DNA of 64,000 nucleotides from Clostridia bacterium (GCA_017528085.1 JAFXPH010000011.1:1-64000); one strand, 5' to 3'; positions 9,572 to 18,832 are shown, counted from the stretch's first letter. The notes: generated by a model not told the origin, from the letters alone. Made by a program: numbers and translations.

Positions 9572-10831
9572 TTATTCCTCTATTCTTTCGATTTTTGCTC
9601 CGAGTTTTTTAAATTTCTCTTCTATATTTTCATAGCCTCTGTCAATATGATTAATGTTATATATTTCAGTAACACCATCTGCAACAATACCAGCTATAAT
9701 AAGTGCTGCTCCAGCTCTTAAATCTGTAGCATATACAGGAGCACCTTGAAGTTTTTCTACACCTTCGAAAACAGCTTGTTTTCCAGAAGGAGTGATTTTA
9801 GCTCCCATTTTATTTAATTCTGCAGTATATTGGAATCTAGATTCCCAAATACTTTCAGTTATATAACTAATACCATCTGCAGTAGATAATACAACACCCA
9901 TTTGAGGTTGTAAATCTGTTGGGAAACCAGGGTATGGAAGAGTTTTAATATTTGCTTTATGTGGTCTATCTGTACACCATACTCTTAAATGATCTCCGTT
10001 TGATACAACATGTCCACCGATTTCAATAACTTTTGCTGTAATTGACTCCAAGTGCTTAGTAATACAATTCCTGATTGTAATATCTCCTCTTGAAGCTACA
10101 GCAGCCATCATAAATGTTCCGGCTTCTATTTGATCAGGAACTACAGAATATGTAGCATTTCCTTTTAATTCTTGTACACCATTTATTTTTATAACGTCTG
10201 TACCGGCACCACGGATATCTGCACCCATAGTGTTTAAGAAGTTTGCAACGTCAACTATGTGTGGTTCTTTTGCTGCGTTATCAATTATTGTTGTTCCTTC
10301 AGCAAGAACACTTGCAAGCATGACATTAATCGTTGCACCTACTGATACAACGTCCATATAAATATTTGTTCCAACTAATTTATCAGCTTCAGCAGTAATA
10401 TTTCCATTTGCAACAGTAATATTTGCTCCTAATGCTTCAAAACCTTTAATATGTTGATCTATTGGTCTTTGACCAAGATTACATCCTCCAGGAGATCCAA
10501 CTTTTGCTTTTTTAAGTCTTCCAAGTAAGGCTCCAATTAAATAATAAGAAGCTCTAAATTTACTTGTTATTTCTAAAGGTGCTTCGTGAGAAGTAATTTC
10601 TCTAGTATCAATAGTAACTTCATGTAAGTTAATCCATTTAACTTTAGCACCTAGACTTTTTAATATATCTACATATAATTTAACATCACTAATGTTTGGT
10701 AAATTTTCAATTGTACATACACCATTGACAAGAAGTGTCGCAGGAATTATAGCAACAGCTGCATTCTTGGCACCACTGATTGTAACATCACCTTTAAGTG
10801 GTGTACCACCAGTTACAACTAATTTTTCCAT
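9572..10831 (-). CDS. murA: UDP-N-acetylglucosamine 1-carboxyvinyltransferase
   Basis: MurA transfers enolpyruvate from PEP to UDP-GlcNAc, the first committed step of peptidoglycan synthesis. The 419-residue length is standard. The N-terminal [20 protein letters not shown] and [14 protein letters not shown] are typical. The catalytic loop reads [17 protein letters not shown] and keeps the active-site cysteine, which normally makes the enzyme fosfomycin-sensitive. The inter-domain region [18 protein letters not shown] and the C-terminal [17 protein letters not shown] are also present. It is the first gene of a two-gene operon with the WalJ-like hydrolase. I could not identify a convincing promoter in the 313-base gap upstream. 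Confidence 0.95.
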   Translation of the reverse strand: MEKLVVTGGTPLKGDVTISGAKNAAVAIIPATLLVNGVCTIENLPNISDVKLYVDILKSLGAKVKWINLHEVTIDTREITSHEAPLEITSKFRASYYLIGALLGRLKKAKVGSPGGCNLGQRPIDQHIKGFEALGANITVANGNITAEADKLVGTNIYMDVVSVGATINVMLASVLAEGTTIIDNAAKEPHIVDVANFLNTMGADIRGAGTDVIKINGVQELKGNATYSVVPDQIEAGTFMMAAVASRGDITIRNCITKHLESITAKVIEIGGHVVSNGDHLRVWCTDRPHKANIKTLPYPGFPTDLQPQMGVVLSTADGISYITESIWESRFQYTAELNKMGAKITPSGKQAVFEGVEKLQGAPVYATDLRAGAALIIAGIVADGVTEIYNINHIDRGYENIEEKFKKLGAKIERIEE

Positions 10832-11069
10832 CTGTACCCCCGTGTTTTATAAAGTCAAATATACTCAACTCGAAATATATCACATAATTTAATTATTTAC
10901 AATATATTTTTGTCTTTTGAGATAGTAACGTGTAAATAAATATACACTAATTTTATAAAAAAGACAAATAATGAACACAAAAAAATCACAATTATAAAAT
11001 AATATTTAGGTACTAAAAGGATTGACAAAATTGTTTTGTTCCGTAGTACAAAGGTTGTCTTTATTAATA
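10832..11069. other. Divergent intergenic region upstream of murA, no gene seen
   Basis: This AT-rich spacer separates the divergent murA and UGP-PGM transcripts. A TTGACA at 11022-11027 has no good -10 partner; the stronger rightward promoter lies just downstream. I see no small gene here. Confidence 0.5.
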
Positions 11070-11098
11070 TTGACTATCAAGGTTAATTGTTATATTAT
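11070..11098 (+). promoter_or_regulatory. Sigma-A promoter of the UDP-sugar pyrophosphorylase/phosphoglucomutase gene
   Basis: TTGACT (11070-11075) and TATTAT (11093-11098) have a 17-base spacer, 47 bases before the first ATG. Confidence 0.7.
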
Positions 11099-11144
11099 TA
11101 GGGCAGTCTTTATTTATTATGCGTAATTAAAGAAAGGAGATTGC

Positions 11145-14117
11145 ATGATGAGCGAGAAGCTTGAAAAAGTGAAAGAATTATTGAAGAAAAACAAACAAGA
11201 ACACTTATTAATGTTTTACGATAAGCTTGACAAAAACAAAAAAGAAGAGTTACTTGATCAAATACTAAATATAGATTTTGATCTAATGAAAGAATTATAC
11301 GAAAACGCTAAAAACCCAGTTGATTTTAAGAAAGTAACAATAGAACCAATTGAGCATGTTGACAAATCAAAGATAACAGTTAATGAAAGAGAAAGCTTTA
11401 ATAAAAAAGGTATTGAGGCAATCAAGTATAATAAACTTGCTGTAGTAACTATGGCGGGCGGACAAGGAACAAGACTTGGACACACAGGGCCAAAAGGAAC
11501 ATATATTTTTGATCCAGAAAATAATAAATCAATTTTTGAAGCTTTATGTGACACTATTAAGGACGCATGGAAAAAGTATGATACTGTTATTCCATGGTAC
11601 ATAATGACAAGTAAAGAAAATAACAAAGCCACAGTAGATTTCTTTGAAGAAAAGAACTATTTTGGATATCCAAAAGAAGCAATTAAGTTCTTTGTTCAAG
11701 GACAATTACCAATGGTTTCTTTAACAGGAAAGATTCTTCTTACAGAAGAGGGACTAGTTAAAGAAGCAGCTAATGGACATGGTGGTACACTTCAATCTCT
11801 AGAAAAAGAAGGAATTCTTAAAGAGATGGAAGATAATGGAATTGAATGGGTATTTATAAATGGTGTAGATAACGTATTAGTAAAACCAGTTGATCCATTA
11901 TTAATGGGTATGTCAATTAGCAACAAAGTACTAGGAGCAGTTAAATCAATAGAGAAAACAGATCCAAAAGAAAAAGTTGGTGTTTTCTGTAGAAAGAATA
12001 AAAAAGTAGGTGTTGTTGAATACACTGAAATAACAGATGAGATGGCGAACTTAAGAGATGATTATGGTTCTTTAGTATATGGAGATGCAAATGCTATCTT
12101 CCACTTATACAATATTAAAGGATTAGAAAAAGTTGCAGAATGCAAGTTGCCATATCATACAGCAGTTAAGAAAGCTACATATATTGATGAACATGGTAAA
12201 TTAATTGAAGGAGATAAACCAAATGCATACAAATTTGAAATGTTTATCTTCGACTCATACGAAATGTTTGATGATGTAGTAGTACTAAGAGTAAAAAGAG
12301 AAGAGGAGTTCGCTCCTATTAAAAATAAAGAAGGACAAGATAGTCCAGAAACTGCAAGAAAGTTGTATAAAGATTATATGAATAAAGTAGAATATCACAA
12401 AAAATATAAAGATTGGACAACAAATCCTATATTTGATGAAGCAACTAGAAACGAATTATTAACAGTAGCAGGAAATGAAGAAGAAATCAAAGATAGATTT
12501 TATAAAGATTTAGAGTTTGGTACAGCTGGATTAAGAGGAGTAATTGGTAACGGTACAAACAGAATGAATAAATATACAGTTACTAAAGCTACTCAAGGTT
12601 TAGCAAACTACATTCTTAAAAAAGGAACAGAATCAAAAGGTGTGGTTATAGCTTATGATTCTAGAAATAAATCATTCGAATTTGCACAAGATACAGCATT
12701 ATGCTTAAATGCAAATGGAATTAAAACATATCTATTTGAATCATTAAGACCAGTTCCAGTATTATCATTTGCAGTAAGAGAACTAGGATGTACAGCTGGT
12801 GTTATGATAACAGCAAGCCACAATCCACCAGAATATAACGGATATAAAGTATATTGGGATGATGGAGCACAAATAGTATCTCCAGTAGATAAAGAAATTA
12901 TTTGTGAAGTAAACAAAGTAAAAGATTATTCATTAGTAAGAAGTATCAGTTTAGAAGAAGCTGAAAACTTAAGACTATACAATATCGTTGGTAAAGGATT
13001 AGATAAGTTATATCTAAGTACTATTAAGAAGTTAGTATTAAATCCAGATGTTATTAAAGAAATGTCAGATTCATTAAATATTGTTTATACACCACTACAT
13101 GGTACAGGAAATGTTCCAGTACAAACAGTACTTTCTGAATTGGGATTTAAGAACGTATTTGTAGTTCCAGAACAAGAATTACCAAATGGAAGCTTCCCAA
13201 CAGTAGACTATCCAAACCCAGAAGATATTAAAGCATTTGATTTAGCATTAAAATTAGGAGAAAAAGTAGATGCAGATGTAATTCTAGCTACAGATCCTGA
13301 TGCAGATAGATTAGGTGTTTTAGCAAAAGATAGTAAAACAGGAGAGTATAAAACTTTCACAGGTAATATGTCAGCATTATTGATAGCTGAGTATATATTA
13401 TCTCAAAGAAAGGAAAAAGGCTTACTTTCAGATAATGGAGCTTTAATCTCTACAATAGTTTCATCTAACTTAGCAAATGCTATAGCAAAAGAATATAAAT
13501 TAAAATTCATTGAAGTACTTACAGGATTCAAATATATTGGTGAACAAATCAAATTATTTGAACAATCAGGTAAATACACATATGAGTTTGGTTTTGAAGA
13601 GAGTTATGGATGCTTAGTTGGAACACATGCTAGAGACAAAGATGCTGTTACAGCAGTTATGATTCTTTGTGAAGCTGCAGCATATTATAAGAAAAAAGGA
13701 TTAACTTTATGGGATCAAATGATTAAGATTTATGAAAAATATGGATTCTATAAAGAAGGTATCTCTACTATTACTTTAAAAGGTGCTGACGGAGCTAACA
13801 AGATTAAAGAAATAATGAATAATATAAGAGAAAATCCACCAAAGAAATTAGGCGGATATAAAGTAATTGCAAGACGTGACTACAAAGAAAATAAAGTAGT
13901 TAATGTAGAAACTGGAAAAGAATCAAAGACTGGTCTTCCAAATTCAAATGTTTTATATTATGACCTAGAGGATAATGCATGGTGTTGTGTAAGACCATCA
14001 GGAACTGAGCCTAAGATTAAGTTCTATATGGGAGTTAAAGGTAATTCAATGCAAGATGCAGAGAAGAAGTTAGAAGCACTTAAAGAAGATATGTTAGCAT
14101 TATCAGAAAAAAAATAG
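11145..14117 (+). CDS. Bifunctional UDP-sugar pyrophosphorylase (UDPGP family) / phosphoglucomutase
   Basis: This 990-residue fusion joins two steps of UDP-sugar synthesis. The N-terminal part (about residues 1-405) is a UDPGP/UAP1-type uridylyltransferase with AVVTMAGGQGTRLGHTGPKG (about 98-117), the nucleotide-binding loop of that family. The C-terminal part (about 410-990) is a full-length alpha-phosphoglucomutase of the PgcA/PGM2 type. It has TAGLRGVIG, the phosphoserine loop TASHNPPEYNG (about 555), the metal loop DPDADRLG (about 716), the sugar loop GFEESYG (about 815) and the phosphate loop RPSGTEPKIKF (about 949). Inferred flux is Glc-6-P to Glc-1-P to UDP-glucose, although UAP1-like enzymes can also use GlcNAc-1-P. 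Two ATGs lie in tandem after AAAGGAGA; the second (11148) has better spacing. Confidence 0.85.
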   Translation: MMSEKLEKVKELLKKNKQEHLLMFYDKLDKNKKEELLDQILNIDFDLMKELYENAKNPVDFKKVTIEPIEHVDKSKITVNERESFNKKGIEAIKYNKLAVVTMAGGQGTRLGHTGPKGTYIFDPENNKSIFEALCDTIKDAWKKYDTVIPWYIMTSKENNKATVDFFEEKNYFGYPKEAIKFFVQGQLPMVSLTGKILLTEEGLVKEAANGHGGTLQSLEKEGILKEMEDNGIEWVFINGVDNVLVKPVDPLLMGMSISNKVLGAVKSIEKTDPKEKVGVFCRKNKKVGVVEYTEITDEMANLRDDYGSLVYGDANAIFHLYNIKGLEKVAECKLPYHTAVKKATYIDEHGKLIEGDKPNAYKFEMFIFDSYEMFDDVVVLRVKREEEFAPIKNKEGQDSPETARKLYKDYMNKVEYHKKYKDWTTNPIFDEATRNELLTVAGNEEEIKDRFYKDLEFGTAGLRGVIGNGTNRMNKYTVTKATQGLANYILKKGTESKGVVIAYDSRNKSFEFAQDTALCLNANGIKTYLFESLRPVPVLSFAVRELGCTAGVMITASHNPPEYNGYKVYWDDGAQIVSPVDKEIICEVNKVKDYSLVRSISLEEAENLRLYNIVGKGLDKLYLSTIKKLVLNPDVIKEMSDSLNIVYTPLHGTGNVPVQTVLSELGFKNVFVVPEQELPNGSFPTVDYPNPEDIKAFDLALKLGEKVDADVILATDPDADRLGVLAKDSKTGEYKTFTGNMSALLIAEYILSQRKEKGLLSDNGALISTIVSSNLANAIAKEYKLKFIEVLTGFKYIGEQIKLFEQSGKYTYEFGFEESYGCLVGTHARDKDAVTAVMILCEAAAYYKKKGLTLWDQMIKIYEKYGFYKEGISTITLKGADGANKIKEIMNNIRENPPKKLGGYKVIARRDYKENKVVNVETGKESKTGLPNSNVLYYDLEDNAWCCVRPSGTEPKIKFYMGVKGNSMQDAEKKLEALKEDMLALSEKK

Positions 14118-14130
14118 TTTAATATGTGTG

Positions 14131-14166
14131 AGAAGAAGAATTTTTTAAAATTCTTCTTCTTTTTTA
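14131..14166 (+). terminator. Terminator of the UGP-PGM gene
   Basis: agaagaagaatttt pairs perfectly with aaaattcttcttct across a two-base loop, followed by a T-run. Confidence 0.85.
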
Positions 14167-14277
14167 TTGCATTATGTTGAAATTAGATTTACAATAGAGA
14201 TATCAAAAATATATGTAACGCTTGAAAATAGGGCAAGAGATAAATTTTTAAAAAATTAAAAAATATTTAAAAAATTG

Positions 14278-14306
14278 TTGACAACCCCTGAAAAATAGTG
14301 TATTAT
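14278..14306 (+). promoter_or_regulatory. Strong promoter of the tRNA Lys-Glu-Thr cluster
   Basis: Consensus TTGACA and TATTAT are separated by exactly 17 bases and lie about 40 bases before the first tRNA. Confidence 0.8.
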
Positions 14307-14309
14307 ATA

Positions 14310-14340
14310 AAAGCAGTTGCATTTTTGAAGCGACTGCTTT
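14310..14340 (+). other. Hairpin in the tRNA operon leader
   Basis: aaagcagttgc (14310-14320) pairs with gcgactgcttt (14330-14340) around a nine-base loop. It starts at about the expected transcription start and ends seven bases before tRNA-Lys. No T-run follows, so it is not a classical terminator. A processing signal or 5' protection is possible. Confidence 0.55.
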
Positions 14341-14347
14341 GGTGTAT

Positions 14348-14423
14348 GGGCTATTAGCTCAGGTGGTAGAGCACTTGACTTTTAATCAAGTTGTCCCGCG
14401 TTCGAGTCGCGGATAGCTCACCA
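14348..14423 (+). tRNA. tRNA-Lys (anticodon TTT)
   Basis: This 76-base cloverleaf has acceptor arms gggctat and atagctc, the anticodon loop CTTTTAA, the T-loop TTCGAGT and an encoded CCA end. It is the first of three cotranscribed tRNAs. Confidence 0.95.
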
Positions 14424-14432
14424 AACTTTTAT

Positions 14433-14507
14433 GGCCCCTTGGTCAAGCGGTTAAGACATCGCCCTTTCACGGCGGAGACATGGGTTCGATTCCCGTAGGG
14501 GTCACCA
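14433..14507 (+). tRNA. tRNA-Glu (anticodon TTC)
   Basis: This 75-base cloverleaf has acceptor arms ggcccct and aggggtc, the anticodon loop CTTTCAC, the T-loop TTCGATT and an encoded CCA. Confidence 0.95.
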
Positions 14508-14519
14508 AATAATACATAT

Positions 14520-14595
<76 letters not shown>

Positions 14596-14603
14596 TTGAT
14601 TAA

Positions 14604-14640
14604 GGCTAGTATTTCAGTAGATTTACTAGTCTTTTTCTTT
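14604..14640 (+). terminator. Terminator of the tRNA cluster
   Basis: ggctagta pairs with tactagtc (14604-14611 with 14624-14631), followed by a T-rich tail. Confidence 0.7.
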
Positions 14641-14653
14641 TACTATTAATTTA

Positions 14654-14682
14654 TTGACTACTAAATTTTTCTAGAATATAAT
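14654..14682 (+). promoter_or_regulatory. Promoter of the SDR gene
   Basis: TTGACT and a perfect TATAAT with a 17-base spacer, 25 bases before the start codon. Confidence 0.75.
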
Positions 14683-14707
14683 AAGAAAAAAACTAGAGGA
14701 TAATAAT

Positions 14708-15457
14708 ATGGATAATATGTTTAATTTTAACAAGGTAGTTCTTATTACAGGAGCTAGCCGTGGAATTGGTAGAAGAATAGCATATGAACTTGCTGTCAAG
14801 GGGTATACTGTTATAGCAAACTGCAATAAATCTGGTGAAGCTGCTATTGAACTTGAACAAGAAGTAAATAAAAAAGGAAAACAAATCGAGATTTATAAAG
14901 CAGATGTTTCTCAAAGAGATCAAGTTAGAGAAATGGTTCAATATGTTATCAATAAGTATGGAAAAATTGATGTTTTAATTAATAATGCGGGAATAAGTCA
15001 AACAAAACTATTTACAGATTTAACTGATGAAGACTGGGAGACAATGCTTAGAACAAATTTATATTCCGTTTTCTATGCTACACAAGAAGTAGTAAAAAAC
15101 ATGCTTATGTATAAAGAAGGATGCATTATAAATATGTCTTCAGTATGGGGAATGATAGGTGGTTCAATGGAAGTACATTATAGTGTAGCTAAAGCAGGTA
15201 TGGATGGATTAACTAAAGCTTTAGCTAAAGAATTAGGACCATCAGGTATAAGAGTTAATTCAATTGCACCTGGAATAGTAGATACTGATATGAACTCAGA
15301 TTTAACAGATAAAGAATTAAAAGACATAGAAAATGAAATACCACTTGGAAGAATTGGACAACCGATTGACATATCTAGATGCGTAGAATGGTTAATTGAA
15401 GATAAATATACAACAGGCCAAGTAATTTCACCAAATGGTGGATGGGTAATAGTATAA
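14708..15457 (+). CDS. SDR-family oxidoreductase, FabG/YmfI-like
   Basis: This 249-residue classical short-chain dehydrogenase has the NAD(P)-binding VLITGASRGIGRRIA (about residues 11-25) and the structural NNAGIS motif. The catalytic Ser lies in INMSSVWG and the YxxxK pair in YSVAKAG. Fatty-acid FabG is one possibility, but no fab genes are near. The SSVWG...GSMEVHYS context resembles the YmfI subgroup, which reduces the 5-aminopentanone group on elongation factor P in some Bacillota. It is a single-gene transcription unit with its own promoter and a shared terminator. The family call is firm; the YmfI assignment is a moderate inference. Confidence 0.8.
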   Translation: MDNMFNFNKVVLITGASRGIGRRIAYELAVKGYTVIANCNKSGEAAIELEQEVNKKGKQIEIYKADVSQRDQVREMVQYVINKYGKIDVLINNAGISQTKLFTDLTDEDWETMLRTNLYSVFYATQEVVKNMLMYKEGCIINMSSVWGMIGGSMEVHYSVAKAGMDGLTKALAKELGPSGIRVNSIAPGIVDTDMNSDLTDKELKDIENEIPLGRIGQPIDISRCVEWLIEDKYTTGQVISPNGGWVIV

Positions 15458-15473
15458 ATATAATTGATAATAA

Positions 15474-15503
15474 AAAAGCTCATAGCAAACGCTATGAGCT
15501 TTT
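15474..15503. terminator. Bidirectional terminator between the SDR gene and the CBM-like gene
   Basis: aaaagctcatagc pairs perfectly with gctatgagctttt around a four-base loop. It separates two convergent genes and overlaps the last two bases of the minus-strand gene. Confidence 0.85.
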
Positions 15504-15960
15504 ATTTATCTTCATTTTTTAAATAACTATCGCTAATAATCCTTGGAATCATAATAAATGCTTTGTACATTGCAATTCTAAATTTCTTAAACAAAAGATA
15601 TGATTTTCTTAATCTTCTAGCCTTCATCACAGGTTTTTGATCAATAACCATAAGTGATTGTTCAGGTGGTTGCAATGTAAATACGTAATCTAAGCTATTA
15701 TTATCATCTATATTATTTTTATCATCTATAAACTTAAAATTAAATGTATCTTTGTTAATCAAATCTACTTCAACTTGATATCCAAGTTCGCTAAGGACCA
15801 TTTCTACTTTGGCGCTTTCTTCCCATTTAGGACCGAAGCCATACGAAATAAAGATTCTTTTAGAATTCTCTTGAAATAACTTTCCAGCATAAGAAATCTT
15901 TATCTTTTGAAATGGAGTAAGTACATCTGTGTCAAAGAAAATATTTTTAATCTGTTCCAT
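15502..15960 (-). CDS. Putative carbohydrate-binding-module protein (CBM25/53-like), cytoplasmic
   Basis: The 152-residue product starts at MEQIKN, because AGGAG lies five bases before this ATG; an upstream in-frame ATG (16017) has no such site. The body reads ISYAGKLFQENSKRIFISYG, then a Trp-containing PKWEESAKVEM, then FNFKFIDDKN and DDNNSLDYVF. This succession resembles starch-binding CBM25/53 domains, in which an exposed Trp and a W/IDNN..DY element are typical. No signal peptide is seen, so the protein should be cytosolic, perhaps with a role in intracellular glycogen handling. The last 45 residues are basic and possibly amphipathic. The assignment rests on pattern memory only, so it is tentative. 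Confidence 0.6.
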   Translation of the reverse strand: MEQIKNIFFDTDVLTPFQKIKISYAGKLFQENSKRIFISYGFGPKWEESAKVEMVLSELGYQVEVDLINKDTFNFKFIDDKNNIDDNNSLDYVFTLQPPEQSLMVIDQKPVMKARRLRKSYLLFKKFRIAMYKAFIMIPRIISDSYLKNEDK

Positions 15961-16085
15961 ACAAACTCCTAATCGGTTTTCTAAATTGATTATATAGTTA
16001 TTAAAACTGCAAATCAATAAAGCTGGAACATGTTACTAAAATAATATATTGTAACCTTTTTGTATATGTTTAAAATTAAAAAATC

Positions 16086-16652
16086 CTACAAATATATCTT
16101 TCCGATAATTCTAAAGTCATCTTGATTTTGAATTTTTATCTCAGGAATATCTTTATCATCTGCTTTAAGAATAAATTTTCCTCTCTTGTAAATAAGTCTT
16201 CTAATCAAAAATTGATCATTATATTTAAACAATCCAACTTCTTTATTAGAAATTAATCCATTAAACTCGACAAAAACATAAGTGTTTTCTCTTAGAAGAG
16301 GAGCCATAGAGTTGTCTGGTACTTTATACGCAAATGAGGCTTTTGAATATTCTGATGGGCAAATAATATAATCATCTAAATTTGAAATCGCAGGAACATA
16401 GTTAGTAGATAAATAATTTATATAACCATATTCTTTTTGCTCTGGTGAAAGTTCTTTATCATAAGTATAAAGTAACTGTTGGTATGGAACATTTAGGGCT
16501 GATGCGATAGCTTGAAGAGCTTTGTGACTTGGGTTCCTTTCTCCTTTTTCAATGTGAGTTAAGTGGCCTATATTTATGTCTGTTAGTTCTGCAAGTTTTG
16601 TCTTTGTGATTCCTTTTTCTTTACGAATCTTCGCAATAATGCTTCCAATCAT
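16086..16652 (-). CDS. XRE-family repressor with S24 (LexA/CI-like) C-terminal domain
   Basis: The N-terminal helix-turn-helix spans about residues 4-57 and includes KTKLAELTDINIGHLTHIEK, a standard Cro/CI-type DNA-binding domain. The C-terminal half (about 100-188) resembles the S24 self-cleaving domain: DNSMAPLL places a Ser where the catalytic Ser is expected. The position normally holding the catalytic Lys appears as FLIRRL, so Lys seems replaced by Arg. If so, the protein probably cannot self-cleave and may respond to a ligand or act constitutively. It is transcribed divergently from the VanW gene, which it may regulate. No phage genes surround it, so it is likely a chromosomal regulator rather than a prophage remnant. 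Confidence 0.8.
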   Translation of the reverse strand: MIGSIIAKIRKEKGITKTKLAELTDINIGHLTHIEKGERNPSHKALQAIASALNVPYQQLLYTYDKELSPEQKEYGYINYLSTNYVPAISNLDDYIICPSEYSKASFAYKVPDNSMAPLLRENTYVFVEFNGLISNKEVGLFKYNDQFLIRRLIYKRGKFILKADDKDIPEIKIQNQDDFRIIGKIYL

Positions 16653-16748
16653 AATAATTTCAACATCTCCTTCTTTATTTAAGGTTATTATATATATAAA
16701 AAAATTTGTTGTCTAGTAGTTTTTGTTCTCAAAAATTTTTGTGAAATA

Positions 16749-16777
16749 TTGAATAAAAAATATACATATGATAATAT
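16749..16777 (+). promoter_or_regulatory. Promoter of the VanW gene
   Basis: TTGAAT and TAATAT have a 17-base spacer, 35 bases before the selected start codon. The site lies in the divergent region shared with the XRE/S24 repressor. Confidence 0.6.
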
Positions 16778-16812
16778 TTAAAATGTATATTTGCCTAAGG
16801 GAGGAACAAAAG

Positions 16813-18819
16813 ATGTCTTCGTTCGAAAATGATGAAAATCAAGAAGAAAAAAATGAAAAAGAAGAAATAATTTTAGAAGAAAACGAAAGTCAAAATGAAA
16901 AAATAGATGAAAATTTTACTCAAAATGATGCTAATTTACATAATTCTGGAAAACAGGGTCAAACTGATGGGACAAGCGACTTTGAAGGGCAAAATTTGGG
17001 TGGAAAAAAGAAGAAGAGACATAAGAAGCAAAAGTATACGGAGAAGGAGTCTTTGGAAGATCTTTCTGCAAAAAACGATGAAAAAAATGAGAGCCAAAAT
17101 GAAGAATCAAAAGAAGAGTCAAATTTTGATGAAAATGAGCCTGAAAATGTAACAAAAGTTGATGTTAAAGAGAGTAAAAAGGAAGCAAAGAAAAAGACAG
17201 ATTTAGTAGAGATGCCTAAGAGCGAGGTCCTAATTCAAGAGGAACAAAATGCTAAATCTTATAAGATGATAAATGTAACATTGATAGTAATTTTGATAAT
17301 TGTGTTTTCATTCCTTTATGCATTTATAAATATGGCATCTAATAAAATGCTTCGTGGAATTTCTATCGAGAATATAGATGTATCAAATTTAAGTTTTGAA
17401 GAGGCAAAAGTAAAAATTTCAGAAGCAGTTGATTTAAAACTTGCCAATGAATCAGTTTTATATTTAAACGGAGGCGAGAATGAATTTGAAGAAAAAGTTC
17501 TTCCTTCACAAATAAATGCTACATATAATATTGATGAAATTTTAGCAAAAGCATATAAACTTGGAAGATCACCTAATATATTAGTAAATAACTATACAAT
17601 AATAACAACAGCATTATTTAAGAAAAACTATGATTTAACTTTTTCATACAATGAAAGTGCATTAGACTCAATTGTTCAAGATATTGATTCTAAGATACCA
17701 GGTAGAATGGTAGAGTACAATTACAGTATTGATGAAGATGAACTTACAATTTCAAAAGGTAAATCTGGAATCATAGTTGATGTTGATTCATTAAAAAATA
17801 AAATTTTAGATGAAATAAAAAGCAGAGATTTGACAAAAATTTTAGAAACAGGAAACTCAGAAATTGCTAGAATAGAAATTCCTGTAAATGAGGCAGAGCC
17901 TCAAAAAATAGATTTAGATAAAATATATAGCGAGATATATAAAGAGCCAGTAAATGCTTATTATGAGAAACAACCCTTCAAGATTTATCCTGAAGAAAAC
18001 GGTATAGATTTCGCAATAACACTTGCTGAAGCAAAAGATCTTTTAAAAGAAAACAAGGATGAATATGTGATTCCACTTAAGGTAATTGTTCCTGAAGTTA
18101 CAATGGATCAAATAGGAGATGAAGCATTCCCAGATCAACTATCACAAGCTTCTACAAGATACGATGCAAGTAACAGAAACAGAAGTAGAAACCTAGAAAT
18201 TGCAGCAGGAAAGATTGATGGAAAAGTACTTCTTCCAGGTGAAGAATTCTCATTCAATGGGGTAGTTGGAAAGAGAACTGTAGAAGAAGGATATAGAGAT
18301 GCAAAGATATATTCAAACGGACAAGTAGTTGATGGTTTAGCAGGTGGTATTTGTCAAATATCATCTACACTTTATAATGCAGCTTTGCTTGCAAATCTTG
18401 AAATAACACAAAGAAGAAATCATTATTTTAAAACTTCATATATAGCAGCAGGTCGTGATGCAACTGTAGTTTGGGGTTCAATTGATTTTAAATTTAAGAA
18501 TTCAAGAAAGTATCCAATAAAGATAAAAGCATCAGTACATAGTGGAGTTGCAGAATTTAAAATATTTGGTATTAAAGAAGAAAAAGAATATGAAATAAGT
18601 ATTTTGCCAGTAATAACATCGACAATACCATATTCTACACAAGTAATAGATGATCCAACATTAGCTCCAGGACAGACAGTTGTTCAACAAGGTGGTATGA
18701 ATGGATATAGAGTAACAACATATTTAGAGAAAAAATATAATGGACAAGTAGAGTCTAAAGAAGTTATAACTAGTGACACATATAAAGCTATGACAAAGAT
18801 TATAAGAAGAGGACCTTAA
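16813..18819 (+). CDS. VanW-family membrane-anchored protein with acidic N-terminal tail
   Basis: The 668-residue product starts at MSSFENDENQ, with GGGAGG ten bases upstream; an earlier in-frame ATG (16768) overlaps the promoter. Residues 1-150 are highly charged low complexity (Glu, Asn, Lys) with a basic patch KKKKRHKKQKYTEK, presumably cytoplasmic. One membrane helix follows (about 152-175). The external part contains a peptidoglycan-binding-4-like region (about 180-450, as in YoaR). The VanW domain (about 470-590) includes GGICQISSTLYNAALLANL and NSRKYPIKIKA. VanW was named from vancomycin clusters, but most homologues are general envelope proteins of unknown function; nothing here suggests resistance. 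It is monocistronic and ends at a bidirectional terminator. Confidence 0.85.
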   Translation: MSSFENDENQEEKNEKEEIILEENESQNEKIDENFTQNDANLHNSGKQGQTDGTSDFEGQNLGGKKKKRHKKQKYTEKESLEDLSAKNDEKNESQNEESKEESNFDENEPENVTKVDVKESKKEAKKKTDLVEMPKSEVLIQEEQNAKSYKMINVTLIVILIIVFSFLYAFINMASNKMLRGISIENIDVSNLSFEEAKVKISEAVDLKLANESVLYLNGGENEFEEKVLPSQINATYNIDEILAKAYKLGRSPNILVNNYTIITTALFKKNYDLTFSYNESALDSIVQDIDSKIPGRMVEYNYSIDEDELTISKGKSGIIVDVDSLKNKILDEIKSRDLTKILETGNSEIARIEIPVNEAEPQKIDLDKIYSEIYKEPVNAYYEKQPFKIYPEENGIDFAITLAEAKDLLKENKDEYVIPLKVIVPEVTMDQIGDEAFPDQLSQASTRYDASNRNRSRNLEIAAGKIDGKVLLPGEEFSFNGVVGKRTVEEGYRDAKIYSNGQVVDGLAGGICQISSTLYNAALLANLEITQRRNHYFKTSYIAAGRDATVVWGSIDFKFKNSRKYPIKIKASVHSGVAEFKIFGIKEEKEYEISILPVITSTIPYSTQVIDDPTLAPGQTVVQQGGMNGYRVTTYLEKKYNGQVESKEVITSDTYKAMTKIIRRGP

Positions 18820-18832
18820 AAAGAGAATAAAA

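Noticed and set aside
16086..16652. Prophage repressor marking an integrated phage
   Set aside because: No integrase, terminase, capsid, lysis or attachment-site sequence surrounds it.
16813..18819. VanW suggests vancomycin resistance
   Set aside because: No vanA/B ligase, vanH or vanX genes are near; VanW-domain proteins are widespread envelope proteins.
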